Assembly (NCBI GenBank): GCA_963662175.1
Contig: OY759227.1
Coordinates: 1,644,501 to 1,708,500 of the forward strand
Direction of reading: 5' to 3'
From: Aradus depressus
Taxonomy: Eukaryota; Arthropoda; Insecta; Hemiptera; Aradidae
Length of the DNA: 64,000 nucleotides
Numbering within the stretch: position 1 is the stretch's first letter; each line of letters starts with the position of its first letter. The translations under genes were made by a program, and so were the position numbers. The notes under the pieces were generated by a model. The model did not search any database. It was not told where the DNA came from and saw only the letters and a program-made list of their open reading frames with translations. Below, piece after piece: positions 56,346 through 64,000 of the stretch.

Positions 56346-56750
56346 TATGTACATATTTTTTTTTTTTTTTAATAAGTAAGATCGTAGGAAAGGAAGGATG
56401 AGTAGCTATGCTGGCAAGTGTTTTTTTTTAGTTTTTTTTTTTTTAGTGTAGAGAATGAATAGATAAGAAATAAATAGGAAGAATTAAGAATTTTATAAAT
56501 AGTTTCGTCTAGATATGTTTTGTTTGAGGTAAAAGGAGATATAATATAATAAATAATAAAATAATTAAAATACATAAGGATAATTTTTTTTTGAGACTTA
56601 TAAGACGTTACTAAAAACTTAGACATTGAGGAAGTTATTTAGGAAGTTAGAGAGTAGTGTAAAAATGCCGGACTTGCATCAGTTAAAGCCCCCTATGCTG
56701 ATCTAGTATTGCCACTAGTGTTAGGAAGGGTCAGGAATTAAAGGGATCCC

Positions 56751-56778
56751 GGGGGGGGGGGGGGGGGGGGGGGGGGGG
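56751..56778. repeat. 28-base poly(G) run
   Basis: It follows AAAGGGATCCC in AT-rich DNA and is one of four long G/C homopolymers in the window. Confidence 0.9.
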
Positions 56779-56825
56779 ATCACCCTGGGACTCGTGGTTT
56801 TAAAGTCCAGTGGTCTGGTGTGTCA

Positions 56826-57105
56826 AATGTTTTTGAGTGTGTCAAACAGATGTAAACCTATCATTTGTATATTTATTTTGCTATCTCAGTGAATTGAAAA
56901 AAGCGCTAGCGTCTGAGAGGTCATTCAACCTTTGATGTAAACAGACGACGAAATTATACCTTCAGTGAGTGTGTCAAACAGATGTAAACCTATCATTTAT
57001 ATATTTATTTTGATATCTCAAAAAAATCGCTAGCGTCTGAGAGGTCATTCAACCTTGTATGTAAACAGACGATGAGATTATACCACCACCTCATTCTACC
57101 TTCAG
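56826..57105 (+). repeat. Two tandem units of about 135 bp
   Basis: GTGTGTCAAACAGATGTAAA, CTATCATTTGTATATTTATT, GCTAGCGTCTGAGAGGTCAT and GTAAACAGACGA are repeated in order at about 56832 and 56968. A third start (TCATTTTGGTATCTCAGTGA, 57122) is partial. The pair ends about 300 bp upstream of a gene with a TATA box, so a regulatory role is possible but unproven. Confidence 0.7.
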
Positions 57106-57394
57106 TGTGTATGTGAAAACATATCATTTTGGTATCTCAGTGAAATTTTTTCGAAAAACGGTGAGCGATAGATGAAAACGTCGACAAGTGTGACAGTCAA
57201 TGAACTTTCAGTTTCTTGTGTAGAGAGTGTGAGAAGTGGTCCATCCTGGGGAAAGTCGGAGCCATGATTTGCATCTTCGTGGAGACTAATTTGCATTCCA
57301 GTCCGGCCATGCCCTCATTTGCATAACTCACTTTTTCCTCTATTGAAAGTGAAATCTTTTTCGAATTTTCTAACTTCGAAGCTTTCCTCGATAT

Positions 57395-57430
57395 TATAAA
57401 AGAAGTGAATCTAGCGGGGTCCACTCATTA
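57395..57430 (+). promoter_or_regulatory. TATA box and initiator
   Basis: TATAAAAG (57395-57402) lies 32 bp before the A of TCATTA (57425-57430), and the ATG is at 57442 in the context CTCAAACATGGA. The same last block stands before the gene at 62715. Confidence 0.7.
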
Positions 57431-57441
57431 TCCACTCAAAC

Positions 57442-57862
57442 ATGGACCCAGAAACTACTAACGAAAGCGATTTGAAAGCTTTGGTTCAAAAATTGAATGC
57501 TTCTAGAGCTAAATTCATTCCAATAAATGAATTATTAATAGATGAAAAATATTCGATCCTTACAATGAAGAAAATAAATACAATTTACAGACCCAATGTC
57601 ATCGCGACATTTATTGAGGACAATTCTGACGATCCAAGCGACACCTTGAAAAGCATTTTTTTGCCGAAGCGCTATACCGAAATGTTTAGTGATGAAGAAT
57701 TGCTGGAAGCCTCAGGTAATTTTTAAAAAAATAATAATTTTTTTTAAAAAATTCACTTTTTTAAGAAAAACTACTAAATTTTTTTTTTTTTTTTTTTCAG
57801 GAAAACTGAAGATAGCTTACAAGGGTTGAAGAAAGGAGCATTTTTTTGAATTCTCAGTGTAA
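57442..57862 (+). CDS. Small two-exon protein, paralogue 1
   Basis: Exon 1 (57442-57715) encodes about 91 residues, including IDEKYSILTMKKINTIYRPN and FLPKRYTEMFSDEELLEA. The intron is 57716-57800 (GTAATT, long T run, CAG). Exon 2 starts at 57801 (GKLKIAYKG), and a TGA at 57827-57829 ends the frame. In-frame sequence beyond it (HFFEFSV, stop at 57860) lines up with the end of the paralogue, so the TGA is probably a nonsense change. The intron splits a Gly codon after its first base. FLPKRY-type small proteins are familiar to me from insect Polinton-like loci, but their role is unknown. Confidence 0.6.
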
Positions 57863-58250
57863 TCTAATGTATTTTTGAAAAATATATAATTTGAAATCAA
57901 GTGTAGACTTTATTATTTACACAACCAAAAATGATGAAATCTCAGCCCTCAAACAGAAATTTGTGTCATCCTACTTTCTAAAAAAAACTTGTATGAATTT
58001 GAAATGTCAAATGCGAGTATATAAACCCTCTGAAATCCTCGAATTGTTATCAGTCTTTCGTCTGAGAACACCAAACCTCCTAGCAGCTATGAATTCGTCC
58101 ACTTCTTCCGCTTCCAAGATATATTCTAAAATTCTCTTAGATATTTTTATACTCTAAAAAAATTGATAATAATTTTATGATGGCACATTTTGATGTAAAT
58201 TTTTCAACATCTTGTAGATTTCATCTCTTGTAAGAAAACTAAACACCAAA
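57863..58250. other. Spacer between paralogues; one unassigned frame
   Basis: An 88-codon plus-strand frame (57891-58157) with CMNLKCQMRVYKPSEILELL has no recognised relatives and no promoter-like sequence. I do not call it a gene. Confidence 0.3.
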
Positions 58251-58631
58251 ATGCATGGTGAAGTCGTATCTATGTCCGAATTAACAATAGGTGAAAAATA
58301 TAAAATTCTTACCATGAAAAAAAATGAGACAAGTTATGGTCTTAGTATAATGGCAACGGTGGTTTAAGATGAGAACCGTAACGCACAAAGATGGAATGAT
58401 AGTCAGAAAACGGTTTTTTTACCAAAAAGATATACTAAAATGTTTACCGATGATGATTTGAAAGATGCAGAAGGTAATAAAAAAAGCTTAAGCCGTAATT
58501 TTTGACTTAGATAATTTTTTTTAAATTATTTAGTATCTCATTTATTTTTTATATTTTTGGTAGGCAAGCTAACTATGGTTTTTAAAGGTCGTGGATCAAG
58601 ACAGGAGTATCTTTTAGAGTTTTCAATGTAG
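58251..58631 (+). pseudogene. Small two-exon protein, paralogue 2
   Basis: It starts MHGEVVSMSELTIGEKYKIL and has FLPKRYTKMFTDDDLKDAEG. The intron is 58474-58563 (GTAATA..TTGGTAG), in the same place and phase as in paralogue 1. Exon 2 reads GKLTMVFKGRGSRQEYLLEF and ends at a TAG (58629-58631). A TAA at 58365-58367 interrupts exon 1. No TATA box stands before it. Exon 2 here seems the undamaged form, while exon 1 is undamaged in paralogue 1. Confidence 0.6.
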
Positions 58632-58774
58632 AGAATTCAATGTAATACCGATATTTTGAAATAATAAAAATCTGATTAAAAACGTATTAATATTGATTTA
58701 ATAATACCTTAAGGGAAGGGAAAAATAAAAAATAAATAAAATAAATTAATTTGAATAGATTTTATTTTTTATAT

Positions 58775-59691
58775 TCACACTAGTTGAGATAAATTGACCC
58801 AACTTTTTTCTGACAATCCGAACCACTTCACATATATACGATTCCCTTTTCGTCGAAGAACTTTTTCAATGAGATAAACACCAGGATCCTTTACAATCTG
58901 TAATTCTTCTTTATAAAATGCGCCAAATATGTCCTGATTATTTGCATCTTGTAAAAGGTATGTGATGGGGTTTGTAAATTGTACCTTGACAACTTTGAAG
59001 ATCTCAGGTGAGAATTGTGCAAGATAGCCTTTGGCAAATGCATTGCGTAATTTTGATATGCGGACATAATCCCCCTCCATGAATTTAGGTTTCGTAGTGG
59101 TAGCAGGGGCTGAATAAACAGTGGCAATTAGCTCATTTTGAAGCTTCTTATTAGCGACAATCTCAGACGGAGTAACTTGTATTGTACGGTGCTTTGTATT
59201 ATTATATCTTGAAAGCAGAGCAGGTAGCAAGTCGACATATTTATAATTTCCATTCAAGGTGAACATTTTCCACATATGTCCTTTTATTGTTCTATTAAAT
59301 CGATGTAGAATAGTGCTGAATTTTTTTTTTTTTCATAAGAGTGGAAGATAGTATTGTAGAATTCACGTCCGTCATCTGTAAGCAATAATTGAGGTATACG
59401 TTTACTCTCGAGAAATATAGTCTCTAGCGCTTTTGTAACTTCTGGCCCTGTCTTTCGCTTCAATGGTATTGCCCATGCATATTTCGAGAAACCATCGATT
59501 ACGGTCAATAAATATTTAAAGCCTTTATTGATTCGCCAATATGGCACCATCTCGACCAAATCTGCTTCCCACAAATCGTCCACTCCTTTTAAAAGCACTT
59601 TACGTCGAGGGTAATTAACACGGTTTATGGAGTTCTCTATCGACAACTTTTCTTGGTGTGTAAGGTTTTGAAAGTATATTCCCCATGACAA
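58775..59691 (-). pseudogene. Polinton-like integrase with chromodomain, broken
   Basis: The retroviral-type integrase core is read on the minus strand: LWEADLVEMVPYW (first Asp), FKYLLTVIDGFSKYAWAIPL and LLLTDDGREFYN (second Asp). A run of 13 A (near 59320) then shifts the frame. The second frame resumes at MWKMFTLNGNYKYVDLLP and ends in a chromodomain (VEKVLRRKG-like start, YVKWFGLSEKSWVN). Between the frames a short stretch is deleted that should hold the catalytic Glu. The N-terminal domain is also poor. The enzyme would insert the element; this type is known in Polintons and related transposon-derived proteins. This copy should be inactive. Confidence 0.75.
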
Positions 59692-59797
59692 TCTCTATCA
59701 GGCTGATACTAAATCAATTGTCTCACTCTAATTTAAGCATCATGGTTCTGCTTTTTTAGCATATATTTTGACAGTTCTCGTTGAAGATGCTGAAGAG

Positions 59798-60301
59798 TTA
59801 CATATCCAGAATTATCAATTTTCTTGACCAAAAGTAAGCCAATTCTCTTCGAAGATAATTCAGTGTGACTACACCATTAGAATCTATGGGAGGGCTGACA
59901 TTTACTAGTATTTTCTTACTCCCATTGATATACGCTCCAGGCCAATTTTTGAGATCAGTGTAGAACCTTGCCGATCTGTCCACATATCCTTTCGTAGCTG
60001 CATCAGATGAGTCCGATGGATCCTCTACATGTATTCGCCTTTTAGCATTAAAGTCAATTTTGCTTCCTGACTGAGAAAAACTTGAAATTCGAGAATCGAC
60101 ATAATTTCTGGAAGCAGCATCTGATCCATCCATTCCTTCTCCTAAATTGATTATTCGCCTATGGTTGACATCGAGAACTCCTCCAGCTTCAACCTGTCTG
60201 AATCTGTCCTCTCCTTTTAAAGCTTGAACTGTATTGTATAATTGTTGCTGATTGCGGTAATACCGCTTACCAACATGCCGTCCGAACTTGTCAATGGTCA
60301 T
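59798..60301 (-). CDS. Tail-fibre-like repeat protein of Polinton-like element
   Basis: An intact 167-residue frame from ATG 60301. A basic/aromatic N-terminal part (GKRYYRNQQQLYNTVQALKG) is followed by three copies of a 40-residue repeat: VLDVNHRRIINLGEGMDGSD..NYVD, KIDFNAKRRIHVEDPSDSSD..GYVD and YINGSKKILVNVSPPIDSNG. This N-x2-[RK]-I-x-N-[LV] then D/A/A-x-x-YVD pattern is found in stalk repeats of phage fibres and in proteins of insect Polinton/adintovirus-like elements. A virion fibre role is inferred. It has its own TATA/initiator promoter. Confidence 0.6.
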   Translation of the reverse strand: MTIDKFGRHVGKRYYRNQQQLYNTVQALKGEDRFRQVEAGGVLDVNHRRIINLGEGMDGSDAASRNYVDSRISSFSQSGSKIDFNAKRRIHVEDPSDSSDAATKGYVDRSARFYTDLKNWPGAYINGSKKILVNVSPPIDSNGVVTLNYLRRELAYFWSRKLIILDM

Positions 60302-60305
60302 TTTA

Positions 60306-60342
60306 GAACTGAAACCTTCTCAGGTGAAATAGACTCTATATA
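60306..60342 (-). promoter_or_regulatory. TATA box and initiator of the fibre-like gene
   Basis: On the minus strand TATATAG (60342-60336) stands 32 bp before the A of TCAGTTC (60312-60306), and the ATG follows at 60301. The promoter overlaps the last codons of the RING gene. Confidence 0.7.
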
Positions 60343-60526
60343 CACCAATTTTTGAACTTCTACAATATGGACAAAAAATACAAAAAACAGAACAGTCCAT
60401 ACAGGTAAAATGACCACATGGTAATATGACCGTATCTACAATGGCATTGAAACACACCTTACAACGAAGATTTACCAAATATTCCTCTGAATTGGTTGTT
60501 TCCTCCTCATCTTCACTATAGGTCAT
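60320..60526 (-). CDS. Small RING-finger protein
   Basis: An intact 68-residue frame. After an acidic N-terminus (YSEDEEETTNSEEY) the RING has CKVC, CGHFTC, CMDC-type and CPYC pairs, i.e. a C3HC4 pattern close to the RING of inhibitor-of-apoptosis proteins. Such RINGs act as E3 ubiquitin ligases. There is no BIR domain. Its ATG lies 2 bases after the stop of the preceding gene, with no TATA of its own in the expected place, so it may be read from the same transcript. Related small RING genes occur in insect large-DNA viruses and Polinton-like elements. Confidence 0.7.
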   Translation of the reverse strand: MTYSEDEEETTNSEEYLVNLRCKVCFNAIVDTVILPCGHFTCMDCSVFCIFCPYCRSSKIGVYRVYFT

Positions 60527-60528
60527 GA

Positions 60529-61545
60529 TTAATATATAATATTTGCTTCTCTCAATTCTTCCAATATTGACGCGATTTCATTCGAATGAAGTCCACCTCC
60601 TGCTGCTTCGCTAGCCTAGAGCAAGCTTAATCTCGTACAGAGTTCATTGGGATCGTCCCAGCGCTCATATACAGGTCTTGTACAATTCATCCATAAGCCC
60701 GAGCTAGAAAAATGAGATTTTTTTGAACGGGTATGATACTGTCCAGTAGTAGGAGTAAATAATTTTGCAATTATATTTTTATACTTGAAACTTTTATTAC
60801 CACTCAAACTTTTAGCTTCACTGAAATGTCTTTTATGAGCATTTGTAACCGTCAGTAGTTCCTTATATATGGCTAAATCCTCATTTTTGTATGTTATAGG
60901 TTCTTTTAAAAGCAAAAGTTCATAGAGTCCCGGTGTACCTTCATAAAATGTGTCTTTAATTTCTAAATCATTGTGATCCACCCAGACGCTAGCGTCACCT
61001 AACGTTAACCCACCGCGGGGTAGAAAGCGAAGTCCATAGCGAGTGTCAAAGTCTTTTGTATCTCCACTAAGAAACTTTCTAATATATGGACGCAAAAATG
61101 GACCAATATTGGATGATTCAATCATTCTTTCTACTGCATCTCTGCCTAGCGCCGTCTGAGACAAAAGTTGTGCTTCTTCTACTGGTGTAATAGGTGGTGA
61201 TGTACTTTCAAAGACTTCTTCTTCAAAAAGGACTTCTTCCCTCCTAGGTGTAGAGAATGAAGGAGTATAGAGATGAGTTTTTTGTTTTCCACTGATTGGT
61301 GTGATGATTTTTTCTTCTGGATATATTTCAGATTTCTCTATTTTTGGGAATGGTCGAGTCTCGATTATCGACTTGGTAGGTGCTTGTTTCAGAGTTTCCG
61401 TTATTTGTAGCAGTGGTTTTGTAACTGGTTCGAATGTTTTCTCTAGTGATTCATGAGTCTCTAAAGCCCCCTTCTTGAAAGATTTGAAATTTTTTCTCAA
61501 ACCTTTAGAGGTCTTGATAATATCTCGTACTACTGAACGTTTCAT
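60529..61545 (-). pseudogene. 36-kDa-class protein of Polinton-like element
   Basis: From ATG 61545 the frame is open for 309 codons to a TAG at 60616-60618. The same frame then goes on through IASILEELREANIIY to a stop at 60529, matching the end of the 17.7-kb copy, so the TAG is an internal stop. The N-terminal 60 residues are basic and helical (SVVRDIIKTSKGLRKNFKS). The middle is Pro/Thr-rich. A conserved C-terminal domain has RYGLRFLPRGGLTLGD, EGTPGLYELLLLKEP, TNAHKRHFSEAK and WDDPNELCTRL. I know this family only as an uncharacterised protein common at arthropod Polinton/adintovirus-like loci. Confidence 0.7.
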
Positions 61546-61548
61546 TTT

Positions 61549-61583
61549 AAACTGAGCTGCTGCAGTACACTTACATCAATATA
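61549..61583 (-). promoter_or_regulatory. TATA-like box and initiator of the 36-kDa-class gene
   Basis: Minus strand TATATTG (61583-61577) lies 30-31 bp before the A of TCAGTTT (61555-61549), four bases before the ATG (61545). It overlaps the end of the upstream ATPase-like frame. Confidence 0.6.
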
Positions 61584-61777
61584 AAGGTGTCAAAGCCCTG
61601 TCGGTACCTCCCCTTGTCTGTCTCTCGAGTTTTATCAAGGACAAAGAAACTATAGGGGTCACTGTCCCAACATAGTGCACACATCTTTTGAAACATATCA
61701 AATGTAACATCTGGTGAACTAACATGATCCTGATAAATATGTTTTAAATTTAACAAATTTTGTCTGAGACCGTACAT
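61571..61777 (-). pseudogene. C-terminal end of probable FtsK/HerA-type packaging ATPase
   Basis: A 68-codon frame with LLNLKHIYQDHVSSPD, FQKMCALCWDSDP, YSFFVLDKTRE and GRYRQGFDTF. I recognise this run as the C-terminus of the packaging ATPases of Polinton/adintovirus-like elements, which drive DNA into capsids. The frame stays open a little upstream (FIKPGVKCL) to about 61805, but the Walker motifs and the rest are missing because the sequence changes to the divergent capsid-like gene. It is a truncated remnant. Naming relies on the family pattern and was not checked by a search. Confidence 0.5.
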
Positions 61778-61829
61778 GAGACACTTGACACCAGGCTTGA
61801 TAAAAGGGTATGTCTCTTTATCACCTAAC

Positions 61830-62664
61830 CAAGTGAGTGGGTTAGGTAATGCAGGATGGATGATGCCAAAGAAAGATGGAGCTATTTCGATAGATAAAGA
61901 CGGTCATTTTAATTTATGTCTTCCCTCAGCACTCTTATTGGTTTTCTCGAGACTTTCAAAAAAGTGATAATCAATTCAAAGCATGAACTGATTCTTGTCC
62001 GTACAAAGAGCGACGCTAATTCGATTTTGGAAGACAAGGTAAAACTTACACTAGACAAGGTAAATTGGAGAGTCCGTCATATTAAAGTATCTGATGAACA
62101 GCGACTGCGACTATTGAGAATATTAGACAGAGATCAGACACTGACTATCCCTTTCCGCTCATGGGAGTTGTCGGAATACCCTGCTTTACCGGAAAACACA
62201 CAAAATACATGGAGTGTCAAGACTAGTTCAGCTCTAGAAAAACCCCGATATATAATCGTAGCCTTTGAGACAGATCGTCGACAATAAGTTAAAAGATACC
62301 AGTCAATTTGACGCTTGTAACTTGTCCAATGTTAAACTATTTTTGAATAGTGAAATGTTCCCATACGATGATTTAAACCTTGATTTCAATAAGGGTCGAT
62401 ATGCTGTTCTCTATAATATGTACCAAAGATTTCAAATGAGCTACTATGCTAAGGATCATAGTGAAGGACTTTGGTGAAATCGCACCCATGATAGTTCTGG
62501 GTGTATCACGTCAGGAGGACACATTGAAGGTAGCTACGGTCGACATTCGTCTAGATCTTCATGCAACCCAACCGTTTCCACCTCACACTCGAGCTTACTG
62601 CCTTTTAATTCACGATAAATTAATTGAATTGAATCCTCTTAGCGGTCTTGTAAGGAAGCTATAA
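61830..62664 (+). pseudogene. Capsid-like protein of Polinton/adintovirus-like element
   Basis: Read in four successive frame segments: ISIDKDGHFNLCLP (to about 61925), LIGFLETFKKVIINSKHELI and FRSWELSEYPALPENTQNTW with KPRYIIVAFET (61916-62287), FDACNLSNVKLFLNSEMFP and YAVLYNMYQRFQMSYY (62265-62477), then VATVDIRLDLHA, RAYCLLIHDKLIE and LSGLVRKL ending at TAA 62664. The same protein is decayed at 1854-2672. I consider it the jelly-roll major-capsid-type protein of the element. At least three frameshifts are needed, so it is not functional. The N-terminal part is missing or not recognisable where it meets the ATPase remnant. Confidence 0.65.
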
Positions 62665-62696
62665 AATGAGTGTGTATAAGGTGAGGCTCATCATTA
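62660..62696 (+). promoter_or_regulatory. TATA box and initiator
   Basis: TATAAAAT (62660-62667, overlapping the capsid-like stop codon) lies 33 bp before the A of TCATTA (62691-62696). The ATG at 62715 has the context CTCAAACATGGA, identical over 12 bases to that before 57442. Confidence 0.7.
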
Positions 62697-62714
62697 GATT
62701 TCTAACCCTCAAAC

Positions 62715-63585
62715 ATGGATCATCAGTTCGCGATTGTGGATTTTCAAGGGGAAGGTGGCTTTATTGTGAAGGAGTTGACAGTTTTCACACACAGTCAGTC
62801 ACTCCACTGTTTTTTTTTTAAAACACATTCACAATATTCCATGGAGGTATGGAGATACAGAATATTTACGTCTGGAAGAACTCTTATGTACTTCAACTGC
62901 TTCATGTAAATTTATTTGGGCGAAAGGACTAGAAAAATGTACATTTCTTGAAAATATTGTTAAAACGCCAGTTTATGATCTGCCCGACTATGGCTGTCCG
63001 AATTTGAAAAAGTTACCCCAACATGAGACTACCTGTCATTTTCATGGAGGAACCTCTTATACTTGTTCACTTAATCAAGCATTCAAGTTGGAGGAGTGGA
63101 TAAGTAAACACCCATCCAAGACAGATTTGTACAATGAGTAGGTTCGCCAAAAAACCTTTCGTAAATCTAATAAAGTGATGGCATTTCATGGCTTTGTAAA
63201 ACATTTGAATAATACTGCTATGTGTGTATATTGCAAGCTAAAATGTGATATAGATCAGACGGTATGCCCACACATGTACCATAAAAGACACAGCCCCCGA
63301 TGTTACTGGTTTAGTCAGTGCTAGAATGGATCAAGCTTTGGAAAAACTTTCTCAAACTAATATCTGGAATTTGGATCCAGTACATCTTCAAAACTTACCA
63401 CCTCATTACTGCTTCATCTCTATGACTATGCAATTGAATATTTATGGGACAACCTACCTGAAGAGTGGCGTGAGGATCCAAGATTCCAATTGTGTCGTCG
63501 ATGCAACCATCACTTCAATACATCTTATGATCAAATCGATGGTCCACCACTAATGAAGAAAAATTGTATATATTGTGTAAAATAA
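62715..63585 (+). pseudogene. Cys-rich 'FAIVDFQG' protein of Polinton-like element
   Basis: It starts MDHQFAIVDFQGEGGFIVKE and is then broken. In other frames follow FIWAKGLEKCTFLENIV, YDLPDYGCPNLKKLPQHE with a His/Cys group (CHFHGGTSYTCSLNQAF), a CVYCKLKCD segment, IWNLDPVHLQNLPPHYCF, LPEEWREDPRFQLCRRC and MKKNCIYCVK before a TAA at 63583. The pattern (short VD-Q-G start, CPNL box, Cys-pair C-terminus) belongs to an uncharacterised family met at arthropod Polinton-like loci. The start looks like an exonuclease I motif, but that is only a resemblance. At least four frame changes are present. Confidence 0.55.
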
Positions 63586-63691
63586 TGTTGATAATAAATT
63601 TAAATTCAACCATATTTTTCCTTTTTAAAAAAAAACCCTCAAAAGTTGTAAAAATAATAGGAAATAAGAAAATAAACAAGTATGATTATGA

Positions 63692-64000
63692 TCATTTATT
63701 CATAAATAATGCATACATTTCATTCCAGTCTACAGTGTTTAAATTCACTATAGACTCTTCAGTTGATGTTGGTAATGAAAAAAATTCAAAGCATTTTGAT
63801 ATTACTGATAGTAAAAGTTTTAAAGAATAGTCTATTTTCTCACAAGACTTGAGCATAAATATCACTTCACTTTTATTGAGCTTGATTTCTGGCTGAGACG
63901 ACACCGACATGTAAGGAGAAGGACTATTCAGGCACATTGTGACCCAAGGGTATGAATTTGATATACTCACCTTCGGTTTCTTCCAGTGAGTCCAAATTTG
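63692..64000 (-). CDS. Unrecognised protein, partial at window end
   Basis: The minus-strand frame is open from the window edge to a stop at 63692 (QIWTHWKKPKV at the edge, KLNKSEVIFMLKSCEKIDYS inside, ending YALFMNK). At 63970 the sequence CCGAAG/GTGAGTAT is a perfect splice-donor match, so either the frame reads through or an exon ends there. It converges on the preceding gene. The family is not recognised. Confidence 0.35.
   Translation of the reverse strand, partial: QIWTHWKKPKVSISNSYPWVTMCLNSPSPYMSVSSQPEIKLNKSEVIFMLKSCEKIDYSLKLLLSVISKCFEFFSLPTSTEESIVNLNTVDWNEMYALFMNK

Noticed and set aside
59798..60301. Prophage or bacterial contamination suggested by fibre-like repeats
   Set aside because: The surrounding genes have introns, a chromodomain, an IAP-type RING and arthropod promoters, and lie among insect-type transposons.

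Overview
This is a stretch of AT-rich nuclear DNA from a eukaryote, most likely an insect or other arthropod. The evidence is GT-AG introns, a TATA box plus TCAGT/TCATT initiator in front of several genes, and a transposon mix typical of arthropods: Jockey-like and RNase H-bearing LINEs, CsRn1/Kabuki-like Ty3/gypsy elements, Penelope-like elements, Helitrons and Polinton/adintovirus-like DNA. The species cannot be named. No convincing single-copy host gene, tRNA or rRNA gene was found. Nearly everything recognisable is mobile DNA, much of it nested.

Layout. 0-2.7 kb: a decayed locus of a Polinton/adintovirus-like element (an unrecognised Cys-rich gene and a capsid-like pseudogene on the opposite strand), broken by a 5'-inverted Penelope-like element. 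4.5-17.6 kb: one minus-strand LTR retrotransposon (both LTRs, gag-like coiled-coil protein, integrase remnant), opened next to its 3' LTR by three Helitrons in exact head-to-tail tandem (5200-12942) that carry an in-frame 33-bp minisatellite. 17.6-18.7 kb: a second remnant of the Polinton-like element. 20.3-25.5 kb: a complete non-autonomous LTR element (805-bp LTRs, 4-bp target duplication, one gag-like gene) inserted in one arm of a long palindrome. 26-28.5 kb: an inverted duplication of the 3' half of a gypsy element. 28.3-31.9 kb: 1.55-kb tandem units, the third opened by a second, minus-strand copy of the 20-25 kb LTR element (31.9-35.4 kb) and then by a LINE. 38.7-40.9 kb: another gypsy remnant with an LTR palindrome. 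44.2-50.5 kb: an RNase H-bearing LINE split by a Jockey-like element. 51-55 kb: a LINE RNase H fragment and a third gag-like copy. 57-64 kb: the largest remnant of the Polinton/adintovirus-like element.

The 57-64 kb block is the most gene-like part. It holds two tandem small genes with the same intron position, a chromodomain integrase, a tail-fibre-like repeat protein, a RING protein, a 36-kDa-class protein also present at 17.7 kb, the end of a probable FtsK/HerA packaging ATPase, a capsid-like protein also present at 1.9-2.7 kb, and a Cys-rich protein. Several of these genes, and the independent 17.7-kb copy, share a core promoter with a TATA box 31-33 bp upstream of an arthropod-type initiator, just before the start codon. 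Most of the genes carry frameshifts, stops or deletions, so the element looks dead here.
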